DNA of 64,000 nt from Chrysoporthe austroafricana (taxonomy: Eukaryota > Ascomycota > Sordariomycetes > Diaporthales > Cryphonectriaceae): positions 2,053,583 to 2,117,582 of the forward strand of contig JYIP02000002.1 in assembly GCA_001051155.2 (NCBI GenBank), read 5' to 3'. The position numbers and the translations under genes were made by a program. Positions within the stretch are counted from its first letter, which is position 1, and each line of letters begins with the position of its first letter. This document shows positions 23,320-35,797 of the stretch, one piece after another. The notes under the pieces are model-generated. The model saw only the letters and a list, made by a program, of their open reading frames with translations, was not told the DNA's origin and searched no databases.

Positions 23320-24023
23320 ATGGTCTCCTTCACCACCCTCGCCACCTCAGCCCTGGCTGCCCTGCCTTTGGCCAGCGCCTACATCACCGGCATCACCGCT
23401 CCGGCGACCGCTACGGCCGGCAGCGCTATCAATGTGACACTACAGACGGCGATCTACGTCCAGAACTGGGACGACTACTCCATTGTCTGGGTATGATTAT
23501 TGCCAAATTTTACTTTTACCCTACTGCACTGCGTCTACCCGCCGCTAAGCCTTGCTTTCTCATCCTACATCGATTCAGACTTCAGTTGAAGTTCAAAGTC
23601 GAAGTCCGAGCCTCTAATAATACAATTACTTCGGTCCACACTACCACTATCGTGGACGAAAGCCTCTAGCGCTTCCTTGTCGCGCACACTCACTCCTCAA
23701 AGCTCCGAAAACTAACTTTCAATGCTTTAGGGTCTTGCTCCAACTACATATGATTGCTCGACGTGCATCAACACACAGATCGGCTATGTGACACTGACAG
23801 GAACCGAGGGCCAGGAGTACCCTTATACGTTCACGAAGAGCGTAACTATCCCTACCGGAACCTCGGCGGGTGATTACTACCTAAAGGCGGCAATTCCTCA
23901 CCTTGTTGGCGTAAGTGGCACCCCTTGTGTGGAATTGAGCGTGAGATCGCTGACTGAAGTGGTTTCTAGGCTTCTGGTGAGATGGGCATCAACATCTACA
24001 GTGCCAATGTCACCATCGCATAG
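23320..24023 (+). CDS. NIS1-like small secreted protein (candidate effector)
   Basis: Exons 23320-23490, 23731-23910 and 23970-24023 give 134 residues. All junctions are phase 0 and have good donors (GTATGA, GTAAGT) and a CTAAC branch site in intron 1. The first 20 residues are a classical signal peptide ending ASA. The mature part begins ITGITAPATATAG and is an all-beta, probably immunoglobulin-like, domain. This start, the length and the hydrophobic strand pattern resemble the NIS1 family of secreted proteins, conserved across many asco- and basidiomycetes. The founding member causes cell death in plants and targets plant immune kinases. One CSTC pair could form a disulphide. The final exon has only 17 codons. 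Assignment rests on remembered family pattern, not on a search. It stands alone in gene-poor DNA, as effector genes often do. Confidence 0.68.
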
Positions 24024-25212
24024 AGGGACCGCAATATTTATTGCACGCGCGGCATTGGGACTGTCAAATGGTCCATTGTCCAGGGTTGAAAAGTCTTGAA
24101 GAGCATGAGGGTTACGCAGCCATTTATGGCATACGTGGCACACGTGGCACGCCGGCGCATTGCGAGGAGCATGGCGTTGGTCAAGTTTGGTGTGTTTCTG
24201 CACTGAAGTAACAATCGGCGTATTATACGACCCTCCTGTAAATAGTTTAACGAAGCCAGGCTGAGTCCAATTTCAATCTCTATGACTTCTAATAGTGTAT
24301 GCCAGCCCTTGCTTCTTTCCTGATCCGGGCTCGACCTCGGGGGCGTGGTCTACAACTGCAGTGTGAAGTACATGCGCGGTCTTTCTATTCCAATCGATCC
24401 CTCGTCTCAAAGCTTCTTATCTCTCTCCCGCCTGCTAGACCCGTCTTTCGCATGTTCTTAGGCTAAGATGGTGGTAGTGTGGTAATGTCCATTATTCTAT
24501 CACAATGAGTACGTAAAATTTCAACACCACTCGTAGTCATCGGGGCTCTGCTAAAACTCAGAGTTAAGACGCAGGTCTTCCTCGAGTCTTGGTATTTTTT
24601 CACCTAATATTAAGTACCTTGAGGCCATGCTACCGAGAATTTCATGCCTTCCTGTTTCTCGACTCGAGTCTACAAAAACTGAGAGCCCGGGCTGCAAAAA
24701 CTGAGAGCCCGGGCTGAGTAGGGACGTCGACTCAGACGTGATTCTGCAGACAAGGCAAAGCTGTCGCATTACAAGTTTCCTGCCTCTATATTCTCAGCTA
24801 TGGCCCTTGCTTACTGCCACGTACGAAGGCGAAATTTTTTAAGGTTTGCTGTGTGATTTTAGGAGTCAATGTTTTTGCAATCTTCCAAAATTGTCCCACT
24901 TCAGGCCATGTAACGCGGTCGAGCTCAAGACGCGCTAGCTACGTAGCCAGCTGCTCTGTAGCATGGCGTAAGACGGAGGAATTACTCCGGCCGCAGCATA
25001 AAGTCGTTGGCCACTTACAAGGGACTATGACGGTGGTGCGGTTAGTAATATCTCGGATATCGCTAATGCGGTAAGGCGTTAATTCTGGTCAACAAATGCT
25101 GTTTCTCACCGTGTGTCACCTCACCTCTCACACGTCAGAAAACCCAATGCTCTCCGTCGAGTTAACCAAATCGAATGAGTTTCATGACTACCTAGACAGT
25201 GCAATTTGCAGG
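24024..25212. other. 1.2 kb intergenic region
   Basis: No gene is recognised. It contains a 22-base perfect tandem duplication (24673-24716) and several T-rich stretches. Confidence 0.6.
24673..24716. repeat. perfect 22-base tandem duplication
   Basis: Two adjacent identical copies (24673-24694 and 24695-24716) of a unit ending GAGAGCCCGGGCTG. The absence of differences suggests it is recent. Confidence 0.9.
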
Positions 25213-26164
25213 ATGAGAGGATTTGACCTGCTGCCGTCATTGCTTCTTGTCCTCCTCAGCGCCTCTGCTGCTTTTGTTGTTCCTCAGCAAGCTCACCAAG
25301 CCCCCCTATCAGCCGCGGTTCCGTTCGCCTTCCGAGACGCCACCCTTGATGATGTTGACGAGGTCACCACCGTCAGCTATGACGCTTTTAGGCGCGGGCC
25401 AGCATGGAAGTACATTTATCAGTTTGCAGATGAGGTAGAGCCAGGGTATACTTGGACTTGTGAACGCAATACTTTCGCCCGGCTCCTTACCGAAGACAGC
25501 GGGAGATACAAGTTCAAAGTATTAACGGTGCCCGATTCATCATCTGCAAGAGGGGAGAAGGTCGTCTCTATATCGGCCTGGAACTACAGCGGGATAGGCC
25601 TGCAAGGGGGAGCATCGTTCTTGTCCACTTCATTACAGTTTGGCGCGGGCTCTCTTCTAAAGGATTGCGACACTGTACCTGACACACCCTTCAACTGCTC
25701 CGCACACTTGGACGCAAATATGACCCATGCGACAGACTGTAAGTAGCACACTCTTTTGCACGGCCCTTCATACTCTCATTTGAAGAGCCCGGCATCACCA
25801 ACTTTGAACGAAACTCTGATATATGCAAGACAATGAGCACATCAATGCTGCAAAACGAAAGTTCCTTTTAGAACCTTTCAAACGACAATTTCAACTAAGT
25901 CTACTGGCCACTCATCCCGATTGGGACGGGAATGGATTCGCAGCCGAGCACCTCCACTGGGGTAAATCAGAACTCGCGAGACTCAATCGCGCGGCAGGCG
26001 GTTTTGACCAGCCGATGCCAATCACACTAATAGGAACCCCTGCCGGATACCCGCTGTACGCGAGTGAAGGGTTCAAAGAGCTTAAGAACATTACGCTGGA
26101 ACGACTGGATGGGAAGGGTATCCTATGGTGGGAAGCTATGAAGTACGACGATGAGGCAGAATAG
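25213..26164 (+). CDS. GNAT-family acetyltransferase with signal peptide
   Basis: Exons 25213-25738 and 25830-26164 give 286 residues; the intron splits a Tyr codon. The start at 25213 opens a hydrophobic leader (LLPSLLLVLLSASAAF) that looks like a signal peptide. After it comes FRDATLDDVDEVTTVSYDAF, the usual first strand and helix of a GNAT domain. Exon 2 carries LATHPDWDGNGFAAEHL, the acetyl-CoA-binding motif A equivalent (Q/R-x-x-G-x-G/A reads DGNGFA), and the terminal YPLYASEGFKEL strand-helix. GNAT enzymes move acetyl groups to amines of proteins or small molecules and normally work in the cytosol or nucleus, so secretion or entry to the secretory pathway is unusual. If an upstream in-frame start were used, the leader would be internal. 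Substrate unknown. Confidence 0.78.
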
Positions 26165-27854
26165 CCCGGCTGGAAGACGGGGACACTGAGGGAACGACAG
26201 TAGCTTATGCCCCTGGTCCTCCTTTGTAATCACAAGACTGTTCTAACCTTTGAACGTCTTTCAGTTGGTGGCTTCTGGCTTAAAACACTCTGACCCGTTG
26301 AGCCCCGGGTTCATCAAAGAGCTTCTGGACGAGCTGCGTGAAATACAAGGTCCCACAAATCTCTTGCTCACAGCAAACATAATCTACCTAGGTAGCTGAG
26401 AAGCATGGAGACAAGGCCCGCAATGCTTCTTTCAATGTGCAGATCAGGCATTTTCTTGGCAGCAAATAGTCCTGTATGTACAGAACCATGGGCAGGGGTT
26501 CTGTACACTGCTTGTCCATTCCAAAATCTAACTAGGTAGTCTCAGTCCGACAGGGTACACCTCAAAAGTTAGAAAGGCTCACATACCCATCCACGATCAT
26601 GGGTTCAGACAAACTACCATGGAACAAATCATCGCAAAAGCTTCTGCCATTCAAAAGCGAGACATCGGAAATCGAAGGCTTGGGAATATGCGGGCCTTGA
26701 GAGTTCGTTCAGCTTTCATGATCCGGACCAGCGGCCTGTCTCCGTCAACCAGGGTTTTCACATCAATACAATGGGGTTGCGTGACATACTCTATTTAATT
26801 ACATGACTTGAAAGCGGTGAAGCTCGAGGACTTGGATGATCATGAGCAAAACAAGGCTGAGCCTTTTTTGAAGGCTCTAAATTCAAGCACCTGTCGTACG
26901 CCGAAAGATATCCCATGCCGCCTCGAAATCCCCCTTTGTTCTCGGTGCCATGCATCTGGCCAGCCCGAGTCATCCATTTCCCGGCTATGGCCAGCGCGTC
27001 AATTCTCTTATACTGGCGATGAGTCAACTTCAGACACAGTTTCCAGAGGCAGCTCCTAGACAGCTCAGCCAAAGCTTCTATAGCAAGTGACCATTTTGCT
27101 CTCTAATGCAGTGGCCCATGTTTCCACTCTGAGATGGCCGCAGGATCTTTTACACAGTGGGATTTCGATACACAGCAGTTGGTTTGAAGGCGACTACACT
27201 CGAGACGCGAGCAGCATTCGGCTATGTTGCGTTCCCATGGTTTCCAGATCGCTCCCCGCATAAATGGAGCCTTTCGATGGGGCTATTGTGCTTGTGAATG
27301 GGCGTTATCATTCAGACTGCTGAGAATGCCTACGGCTTTGCTCATCCGTTCCTAGTTGATTGGGAGAGTCGATGGCGGTATAGCTGCGATGCGAGCTTTA
27401 ATTTACATTTCAATTATCTCTCCCTGAAGCCTGTCAGGCCCAGCTTTCATTATGCATGCCCCGCACAGATTTCGGCAGATCAAATCATAGAATGATAGAG
27501 CCTTTCGGTGCACACGCGAAATGCTTTTGAAATATTGGTTGGACTCAATGAGTTGGATGCTGTATTACTGTGTGGCAGACCGCTGCAGATCTTAGAGCTT
27601 TTTGATACTTATTTTCGAAAGGCCGCTTCTTGAGAATTTTATTTACGGTGCTAGATTTACTTCTGTCAACTCGATACCTAGCATTATTCCTAAGTAGATT
27701 CTATTGCTTATTTGCTATCGTCAGAATGCAATTGTTGATGTAACTCCGAGGGTTGTACCTATTGTACGCTTAACCTAATACTGCGACCTGCCTCGAAATC
27801 TGTATATCGCTTATTTGTACACACAAGTTTCGGCTATAGACGTAATTCTAGTTT
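26165..27854. other. gene-poor region
   Basis: 1.7 kb with only short ORFs lacking motifs; lower GC than coding parts. Nothing else is seen. Confidence 0.55.
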
Positions 27855-28376
27855 TTAGAAGTTGATAGCAACGTTTCGCTGCGATTTTAGGAACGACAGG
27901 GACCCCACTGTCATGGCCTTATAGTTGTTCGCTAGTGGCGATGCGTTCTTACAGAAGTCCTCTCCCTCATCCTGATTTATTATCTTGGCGCTACTTTCAC
28001 CCTGGATGGCGCTGTTTCGGTCGGGCGCAAACTTTTTGTCATGCTTCCACCTTCGGACCATTTGGACGTCGTTAAGTTTGTCAGTCTTGGCTATAGGGGC
28101 CACAACTTTCGAATAGATTGTTCTTTTGATGCTGACGATGACGGTTGACAGTCGCTTCATGAGACTGCGTCGTTTGGGCCTTGGGTCGGGTTCTTTGTTC
28201 GTCCGAGAGTCATCATCAAGTAGTAGTCGGAAGGAGGAAGGTTGAGGCTTCGATCTGTGTGCCATGTTCGAAGAGCTTTTTGTATCGTCAGAGGTCTGTA
28301 AGTCGGCTTGAACTCTAGTCAGGTAGGGCATAAAGGCGAGAGTCTCCAGCATTGCATACTGCGGAGATGAATACAT
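27855..28376 (-). CDS. doubtful hypothetical protein
   Basis: An open frame of 173 codons from the ATG at 28376; the frame stays open further upstream to about 28523 without a better ATG. The product is rich in Lys, Arg and Ser, with a basic stretch PRPKRRSLMKRLSTVIVSIKR. No domain, signal peptide or membrane segment is recognised, and there is no neighbour to lend context. It is listed because it is the longest ORF in this gene-poor block and its composition is not obviously random, but it may well be non-coding. Confidence 0.25.
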   Translation of the reverse strand: MYSSPQYAMLETLAFMPYLTRVQADLQTSDDTKSSSNMAHRSKPQPSSFRLLLDDDSRTNKEPDPRPKRRSLMKRLSTVIVSIKRTIYSKVVAPIAKTDKLNDVQMVRRWKHDKKFAPDRNSAIQGESSAKIINQDEGEDFCKNASPLANNYKAMTVGSLSFLKSQRNVAINF

Positions 28377-31300
28377 TTTTCTTGCTCCACGGTGAAGTAT
28401 GTATCGCAAGAGCCACGAGGGATTGCGGCCTCGACTTCTCTGCAAAAGTCGACGAAATATGCTTCTCTTGGGCTTGTTCTTCGTCCAGTGTGTTGTGTGA
28501 GAGAGAGTGTAAGAATTGCACAATGCCTACGGGGTGCCCATGAACTTTTCAATTAAATTTATTCCTGATCAATTTCAACCTTCTAGTTGCTCGTGACTGA
28601 AACCTACTTGAATAGTCTCAACACCTAGGCGCCCTAGATTGAGCCTATCTGTCCTAATGCTACCTATAGCTTCCGACGGATCCTCGCTTGGTGCGGTGCT
28701 CGGACTAGTCGGAGGAGTTGTGCCTTATGTAGATCTCGCGGCAAATTAAGTGGCCCGATTCATTTCTCGATCACCTTATTGCAAGATGGTGATAAAAGCA
28801 CCCTACGTACAATCTAAATGGCCTTTCAAATAACACTTTGGCGGGAATGTAAAGCTCGGTTTTAGCCACGATCCTGGTATATACAATTGAAGAAGATAAA
28901 AATTGGTAGCGTTGGTGAGCATTAGCTAGGAGCCTGCCGGAGAGCTTTCCAGACATCTGCACTCAGCTTGATTGGGTACCTAAATTAGTTACTTGTCCAA
29001 AGTCACCGTGCACGTAGCACGTATTTGGGTGAGCTAGGTCTTTTAGTTCCTCAACACGGTTGACATTGTGTTGATCGCCTCGTATATTAGATTGGACGCA
29101 GGCCAAAACTAATTATCCTATAACTGCATAAAGCATGTCAATATTATTTCTCTCAATATCCGTGAGCTCAACCATAATGACATGCTAGTGTAGCCGCCTC
29201 CCTCTGAATACTAAAATGCTAGATCTCGTCCCTGCGGATTCCAGAACGTGCCCCAGAGCAGACAACTAACCATATTGAAAGGGTTTCGTCGAGGCTAGCA
29301 AAGGCGTGGTCCCAACCTCTCTTCCATAAGGGCCAGGTATTGAGACGTTGACTCGAATAGCTGCTTTTGGAGAATATCTGATTGTAAGTTGACTATATGA
29401 AGTGGCAGAAGATAGCCATGGACTCATATTAGCTGCGCGATATCTTTGAGGAGCGGAAGCTAAGTTAGGCCCGAGATAGGCATGCGTCACGTGATGTATC
29501 GCCCGCTAAAGACGACTTAGATGTTAATATAAGAACGGTACTACGATATATCAGCATTTCAATGGTGGAATTCCCAGCACGGGCCTATCGTCTCGGTGTT
29601 GCCTCGGTCTGCCGTTTCTCTCCGCAATGTCTACATGATCCTGAGCTTGGATGCGAGCTGGACTGAACCGAGGAACTTCACGTAAGCTCTTTTGCTCGGT
29701 TGGCAGGTGCAAGCAAGCCATGGGATATAATTTGAAACCCTCGTGATAACTTCGTCTATCCGCATTGAGCTTAGCGGCATGCTGATTCAAAGTTCTCGCT
29801 TAAGTAGTTGCGTGGAAAAGCCTCGGCTACTTTTCCCCTACCAAAGTATGATTTGAAACTGGAGTTTCATTGGGGAGGCCCGCCTAGATAGCAGTGCATA
29901 TGGGCCACAGTCCCACTCCCAGCAGCTCGGAGTTAGGTCACCTCATCTGCGAGCTGCGAGAATTACTCCTCGAAGCTACCTGAGTAAGAAATCGCAATCT
30001 TGCCAGATTCGTATGTGTGTCCGAATGACTTCTCAGTGCTCATATGAATATTCTCGCTTGAATAGCCAAGACATGTGTAGTAAAAAAAAAAAAAAAAACG
30101 ATACAGCAGCCCATGAACTGCCTATATTCTATTGTCAGTGGAGCCCTCGGCCGCTAAATGTTCGGCCCGAAGCAAAGCACCACCAGGAGACTTGTCTCAC
30201 ATGCCTGTGGACAGGTCATCCTTATCTTGTGACTATGTACTACAATGCGTATTTTGAACGTGTCGCACTAAATAAGCCGGAAGCCAGCCCGGTACATCGG
30301 TGAGCTAGGGCCGTGCCCATAGCTGCAGGTGTGGGCTGTGTTGTGATTTGCTAGATTTCGCCGCTGTTTGGCCGGCGACATGAGCTGTCACTCAGCGATA
30401 GCCTGTCTGCTGGCGTCATCGACCCCCGCGATGTGCATTTGAGGGAATATCGCAAGTACTCGGCAAGATTCTCCGTTGAGCGCTGGCTCTAGTGCGGTAG
30501 TATAACGAGATACTAAGAGCTTCCTCAGCCCTATTGTGCACTTCCGTGAGCACTAAGTATTACTGCCGGCAGTTTCGGCGTCGGACTAAATACCAATATG
30601 GTTGTACGTTTCCCCTGCAAGATGCATCAACCCGAGCCCGGCCTGCAGACCTAGGCCTTGTCAGACTTTGCGCATACTGTGTACGTTGAGGCACGGACTA
30701 CTGGCCGCCTTTGGGTATAGGTCTCCGGCGTGGCTTAGTCAAATGCTGTCGCAGCTCTCCTCTCAAAAGGGGTGACCGCCCTGACCGACCCATGGTCTAT
30801 ATTCTGCTACGTAAAGTCGGTCTCTCGTGCAAACGATATGCCGAGTACGTAAGCCGCTGAGGACGCTAGGCACTCAAGACAGAGACGAAGCGCAACACAG
30901 AGGCGCCAAGTAAACCGGAAAGATGCTCTGAGAGTACTCCATACGTGCGGTACCGGTGCGACACGTCGTTTCTCGACTACCGAAGTTCTCAAGCTCGAAG
31001 TGATCAGACGAGATTGGACAGAACTCGGTGTGCCAAAGCCAAAGGCACGTACCCACTCGGTGGCGCGGCTTCCAGCGGATACTTGCCGAGATCTGACTTT
31101 GCTCCACTCGGAATGGACAGACGTTGGCCGTGGCTGGGGGCATTGGGGCGGGCAAGGTTCCTCAAGCAATTTGACATGAGAGAGGAGATGGGACGGGCCT
31201 TGCCATCCGGTCTTTTGTCCAAAACAAGAAGCGATTGGTCTATGGGACCAGGTTGTTGTCAGTTGACTCCAGGGGCCTTGAGGAGAAGCCCAGTTCTTCG

Positions 31301-31538
31301 CTCCCAGCATCCCAATGGAGCTCCTGTTGTTCGCCTCGTCAACGTTTACGACGATCAGTATTTCTCCTCTCCTGACGACCGACTTGCCCAACTTTGTAAC
31401 GTCAGCACCTCCTCACCGCGGATAGACTCAAATAATTCATCAACATCTACTATACTCTAGCGTTTGCATCCCTGAATACTCAGCTCTGTTAATGCAATTC
31501 AAAACCTCCTATCACGCTTAATTCGGACAACAGACGCT
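28377..31538. other. 3.2 kb gene-poor region
   Basis: No gene is recognised. Overlapping open frames on both strands at 30807-31460 look like mirror ORFs in the upstream region of the prenyltransferase. An A17-18 tract lies at about 30081. Confidence 0.55.
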
Positions 31539-32453
31539 ATGTCGACAACATCGGAACGCGCGCCGTTCATCGAATCGCAGTTCCTTGAAGACCTGGATGC
31601 TGGATCAACATCGGTGGAAGCGCCTTACTCAAGGAGCAAAGTCAAGGAGATCATTGATGCCTACGGCGAAGGCTTCCACGATGCGGCAGTACAAATACGG
31701 TGTGGGAGCACCCCAGGTCCTCCACTCCTTTTCCGGGTGCTGTTCGCGTTACCAACGGATGCGCTAGACATTGCTTTAAAGCACGAATGGGTATCAGCTG
31801 ACGACCCAATGGTGGGATTGCACAAATCCCTGAGGCAACAGTGCCCTCGTATGATTGATCAGCCTGAATTCATTGTTGACAAAGGATTCGACGGCATGTG
31901 GCAATTTCTCGGTGATATCTACTCGCTGGATCACATTCTTGCGGTGCCCGCAATGACTGATGGGGTCCGGGCGAACAAGCAACGATTCATCGACGTCGGC
32001 CTCACCACTGTTCCAATCACGCACCTGGACTACAAGGAGAACACCGTGGACTTCTATTTCCTCGCGCAGGGGCCCCTCACGAAAGAAAAGCTCACCCAGA
32101 CAGTCGCACTGGCCGGCGTACCAGAGCCTTCGGACGCCGTGTACCAGGACATCGTGGGCGTGCTGTTGGAAGAGCCTTACTATTGCACTGTCGTGATGGA
32201 TTACGCGACGGGAAAAGTCCTCAGGATTGAGTATCACCTACTGTTTCCGGTCAAGCTTCCAGATGACATGAGGATTCCGAATGTGGGAGATCGGCTTGAA
32301 ACATTCTGGAATATCCCATCCTACGAATACGAAGACATGGACATCTTGTCATTTTGCTTTGGTCATTGCCCAAACGGCAATATCTTGGCGCTCAGAAGCT
32401 ACTGTGGAGGTTTGCGAAGTCTGATGAAAGCATGGGGTATAGTTGGCGCATAA
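31539..32453 (+). CDS. ABBA-type aromatic prenyltransferase (NphB/CloQ-like)
   Basis: Single exon, 304 residues. Length, absence of a DDxxD motif, and the alternating pattern of beta strands and helices fit the soluble PT-barrel (ABBA) prenyltransferases of the CloQ/NphB group rather than the larger fungal DMATS indole enzymes. Supporting blocks are ENTVDFYFLAQGPLTKEKL near residue 170 and the later strands YYCTVVMDYATGKVLRIEYHLLF and DILSFCFGHCPNG. A small fungal branch of this group is known from Aspergillus terreus, Botrytis and Sclerotinia and prenylates dihydroxynaphthalenes in vitro. These enzymes attach dimethylallyl or geranyl chains to aromatic rings. No polyketide synthase, terpene synthase or P450 lies within 10 kb, so the acceptor supply is elsewhere or unknown. 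Confidence 0.7.
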   Translation: MSTTSERAPFIESQFLEDLDAGSTSVEAPYSRSKVKEIIDAYGEGFHDAAVQIRCGSTPGPPLLFRVLFALPTDALDIALKHEWVSADDPMVGLHKSLRQQCPRMIDQPEFIVDKGFDGMWQFLGDIYSLDHILAVPAMTDGVRANKQRFIDVGLTTVPITHLDYKENTVDFYFLAQGPLTKEKLTQTVALAGVPEPSDAVYQDIVGVLLEEPYYCTVVMDYATGKVLRIEYHLLFPVKLPDDMRIPNVGDRLETFWNIPSYEYEDMDILSFCFGHCPNGNILALRSYCGGLRSLMKAWGIVGA

Positions 32454-35400
32454 GAATTGAAGGCGGGTGGCACGGTTACTGCTATCATGAAAGAACAAGA
32501 CGATGGATACTGAGGCGTCCTGCGTAGTGCAGTGTTTCCATTCACGGACTCGAGTGAAAGCTGAGGTCTTGGGCGTCAAGAAAGGAGTTGGTAGAGGATA
32601 TCAAAGCTAGCATTACTCATACCGCACACGAGCGCTTGATACCCGACAAGCCAGAAATCTGTAGATTGCTTGCTTTTCTATTTATTTGTATACATCGGGG
32701 ATACTGAGGTCCTAAGTGGCTTGTATAATCAGCAAATTTGCCGTAAGTGCTAAAAAGAAATTGCGCTTATTCATTGAATTGCCTGCGTTATTATACATGT
32801 ACGTGATGCCAGTAAATGCTCTGCTGCAGTTAACACAACACATCGCTTTTCACGTTGTGTCTCAACAATAGAAGCTGAGCATGAGCGCCGGCTTATGCCC
32901 CATAAAAAAAAAAAAAAAAAAGGGCAGCATCCTTCCAAGCACACACATGAGCTGTGGCTAGACCAACGACTATCCTACTGCCTGCTAGTGTTATCTGTAG
33001 CATATGACTAGCGTGCTTCAAGGCTTATATACACCGCAAGCGAAGAGGTGTCGATCGTGTCCCCCCCCTGGGGATAGCCTTGCGAGACCTCTCTCAGCCA
33101 GCCATTTATGGAGAAGAAAGATGTCTAATTACTGTCTGAGCAGGTGGTTTTGACTACCATCACTCTCCTCATGTTTCCTCTCCTTTGTGTAAAGATCACG
33201 GACATCTGATTTAGCATTTTAAACACTCCAATAGAGTTTATATATAACCTTTGCTTTTCATGAGGACACTCTTCGATTCTAGAATAACGAAGACTGAATC
33301 TCCCGACCCACTCAAAGTTGCTTGACCTGAGTCATGAGGCAGTGTCATCATGTCACTTTTGAGGCCCAGTTACACACGTAGTCATCATAGGGCGCAATGC
33401 CTCGCCAATCTCACCTGCAATCGGCAGGAGCAAGCCTCCACGGCCCAGAGGCGCCGTGTCAAAAGGGTGTTATATCCGAAATGGTCGGGCCCAGACTTTG
33501 CCGAATACAGAAGTCTCGTCCAAATGGGACTGACATAGGGCTGACATATTCAGTCTGCTGGCATACGAGGCGGAGACAATACCCAACGTCTGACATGCGT
33601 TCGATCTCTGGAGAATGAAGCCACTAGAGCTTGTGGCGTTCGCATCAACGATATCAGTACACTGCACATTACGATTTCGCTTAGCTTACATGCCGATACT
33701 TAGCATGGAAAGTGGTTCGCGAGACTGGTGAGGTGTAGATAACCATAGGAAATACCAGTGGTAGCGCTGATGCATTCGAAAATAGTCTAGTGGACGGTCC
33801 ACGATTGATTCGAGTATAGTATCGCTATGTTTTCCTAGTGTGGGGGGATGTTCCAATATGCAAGAGACTTATCAGAAGTCAAATTAGATCTCATCCGAAT
33901 CCTGAGGATCGGGTTATAAACTAGTTCTATAGGGTTTACCGGACGTTCACTTGGGGATGTTGGCGATCCACAGCCTTGGCAGCCTCCTTTGGCAGGGGAG
34001 GACATAGACTGACTATCATAAGGAAAAATCTATTTTTGATCTGACGCATCTGAAATCAGCATTATTACACGTTGTCCTTCTGCTTATGGAAAACTTCTTT
34101 CTGACGAAGTCCCACTGGATCGTGTCGAGTTTTCCACGCCTGTTATGCATTCCCAGGCCATTTGCATATCATCTCATGTGCCAGCCGTCATGGTGGTGGA
34201 TCAAGCGAGGGACGGCCAACCCTTTGCATCCTACGAGAGTTGCGGCAAAAGCGCGGTCCGGGAGATCGTGCCATTAGGCTCTGTCAAATCCATGAGCGGG
34301 TCCTCTTGGCGGATGGAGTGCATGAAAAGATCGGGATCGACATGGGATACGAGCTGGTCCACATCCGAGAATGACTTTGTGGAGTCCACGCTATTGAGGA
34401 CGATGTTGATGATGAAATATTCATCAACGACAACACTGGACCAACCGGCCTCTGCAATGGGAAGCGTGACAGACAATCTCCGAATTTCCGCAGCTGAACT
34501 GTCTCCCTGATCGACATAGCCAGAGCTGGGCACAGTGAATCCCGACGATAACACCATCAAGTCTGTGTTGACGTTCGAGAGATTTTCACTGATGTCGGTG
34601 AATAGTAACGCAGTCATCGATCTGGAACTATACTACCACTAAGGCTTATACGCAAGAGCCTCCATCCAGTCTCCGCCGAAAGCGCTAGATTACAAATGTC
34701 TAAGATTCATTCTGGACCTGTGTCCAAGATACTGGCATCACAGATACATAGAATCAGGCGTCCCTGACGGAGGATGAAAAGTTTACTTAAGATTGGTCAC
34801 ATGTCTGGGGGACGATATCTTCCGTCATAAGCGAGGGTCCTATAAGGAACGGTCTTCAGGGACAGCGTCCGTTTCGTTCCTCTTCTTTCCCTTCCCCTCC
34901 CTATCCCCATTATGGCCGTGGTTCTTCCTCAAATTTATCCTCAGAAAGGAATAGCTTCAAAAGACCTGAGACTGAAACAAGAACTGCGCTTATGGACGAT
35001 GGGCCTGCCTTGGGGTAAGGGCATTGCCTTCGTCGCACTGAGCAGTTTCATCATATGGACTAGGACCCCATAGTTTTGGTTGAAACAGCCTAAGGGCGCC
35101 TCCACTGATCGACTTCGATGGGATGTCAGGTAATATGGTCCATTTTAACGCCATACCCGGTCCTCGTCTGGGCACCCTGGGTCGCTGGAGCTCGCCAATT
35201 CCTAGCTTAACTATCATCCCCCGCGCCAGCCTCATCACCTTCTATCTGGCGTGGCATCCAGACGATGAATGGCCGCATATATAGTACGCTGTATACACGG
35301 TTCCTCATGTTGCCGTCGAGCATCCCAGCGTGGTACGGCGTTGACGACGCCTCGCCCGGCTGCTTCGTGACCTTCGAGGCCTTGCAGCTATCCTCGCCAG

Positions 35401-35797
35401 GGCAGATGCGAGTCCCTGAGGCCAGCGCCGAGAGAAACAACAGCTGGAATATCTGTTCGACCCATAACTCTTGAGGATGAGCCACGATCATGGCCCTCGA
35501 GAGGTTGGGGGCGACTACTAGTACATAGGGACCCAAAGTCATGGGTCAGGGTCAGGGTCACAGGGGCACTCGACACTTGGCACTTGACCAGCAGAGGCCG
35601 TACCCTTAGCACTGACTCATCCCTGCAGCCCTATTTATAATTAAACCAAGGACCCGTCGGCGCGGGATCGGCTATTGACGCAAGTCGAGGGGCGCGCGCG
35701 GCGCTTTAATTGCCTCTCCAGCCCAACAACACCCGCTCTCCTTTCCAACAAGATGACAACACACTGGTGACCACCGACCACTACCCACCCGAGGAGC
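32454..35797. other. 3.3 kb gene-poor region
   Basis: No gene is assigned. An A18 tract lies at about 32904. A possible gene start lies at 34912: TATAAGG at about 34841, a C/T-rich leader, then an ATG opening 53 codons to a stop at 35073 with a GTAAGG donor inside, but no convincing continuation was found. A 128-codon minus-strand frame at 34231-34617 has no recognised motif. TATTTATAAT at about 35631 is a likely TATA for the next gene. Confidence 0.5.

Noticed and set aside
30081..30098. Poly-A tract as the tail of a retroelement
   Set aside because: No reverse transcriptase motif and no target duplication seen nearby; the similar tract at 32904 likewise stands alone.
30807..31460. Overlapping ORFs of 194 and 171 codons on opposite strands
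   Set aside because: No motif in either, no splice structure, and they lie in the upstream region of the prenyltransferase gene.
31539..32453. Assignment to the DMATS indole prenyltransferases
   Set aside because: Those are about 400-470 residues with different conserved blocks; this protein is 304 residues and fits the CloQ/NphB group better.
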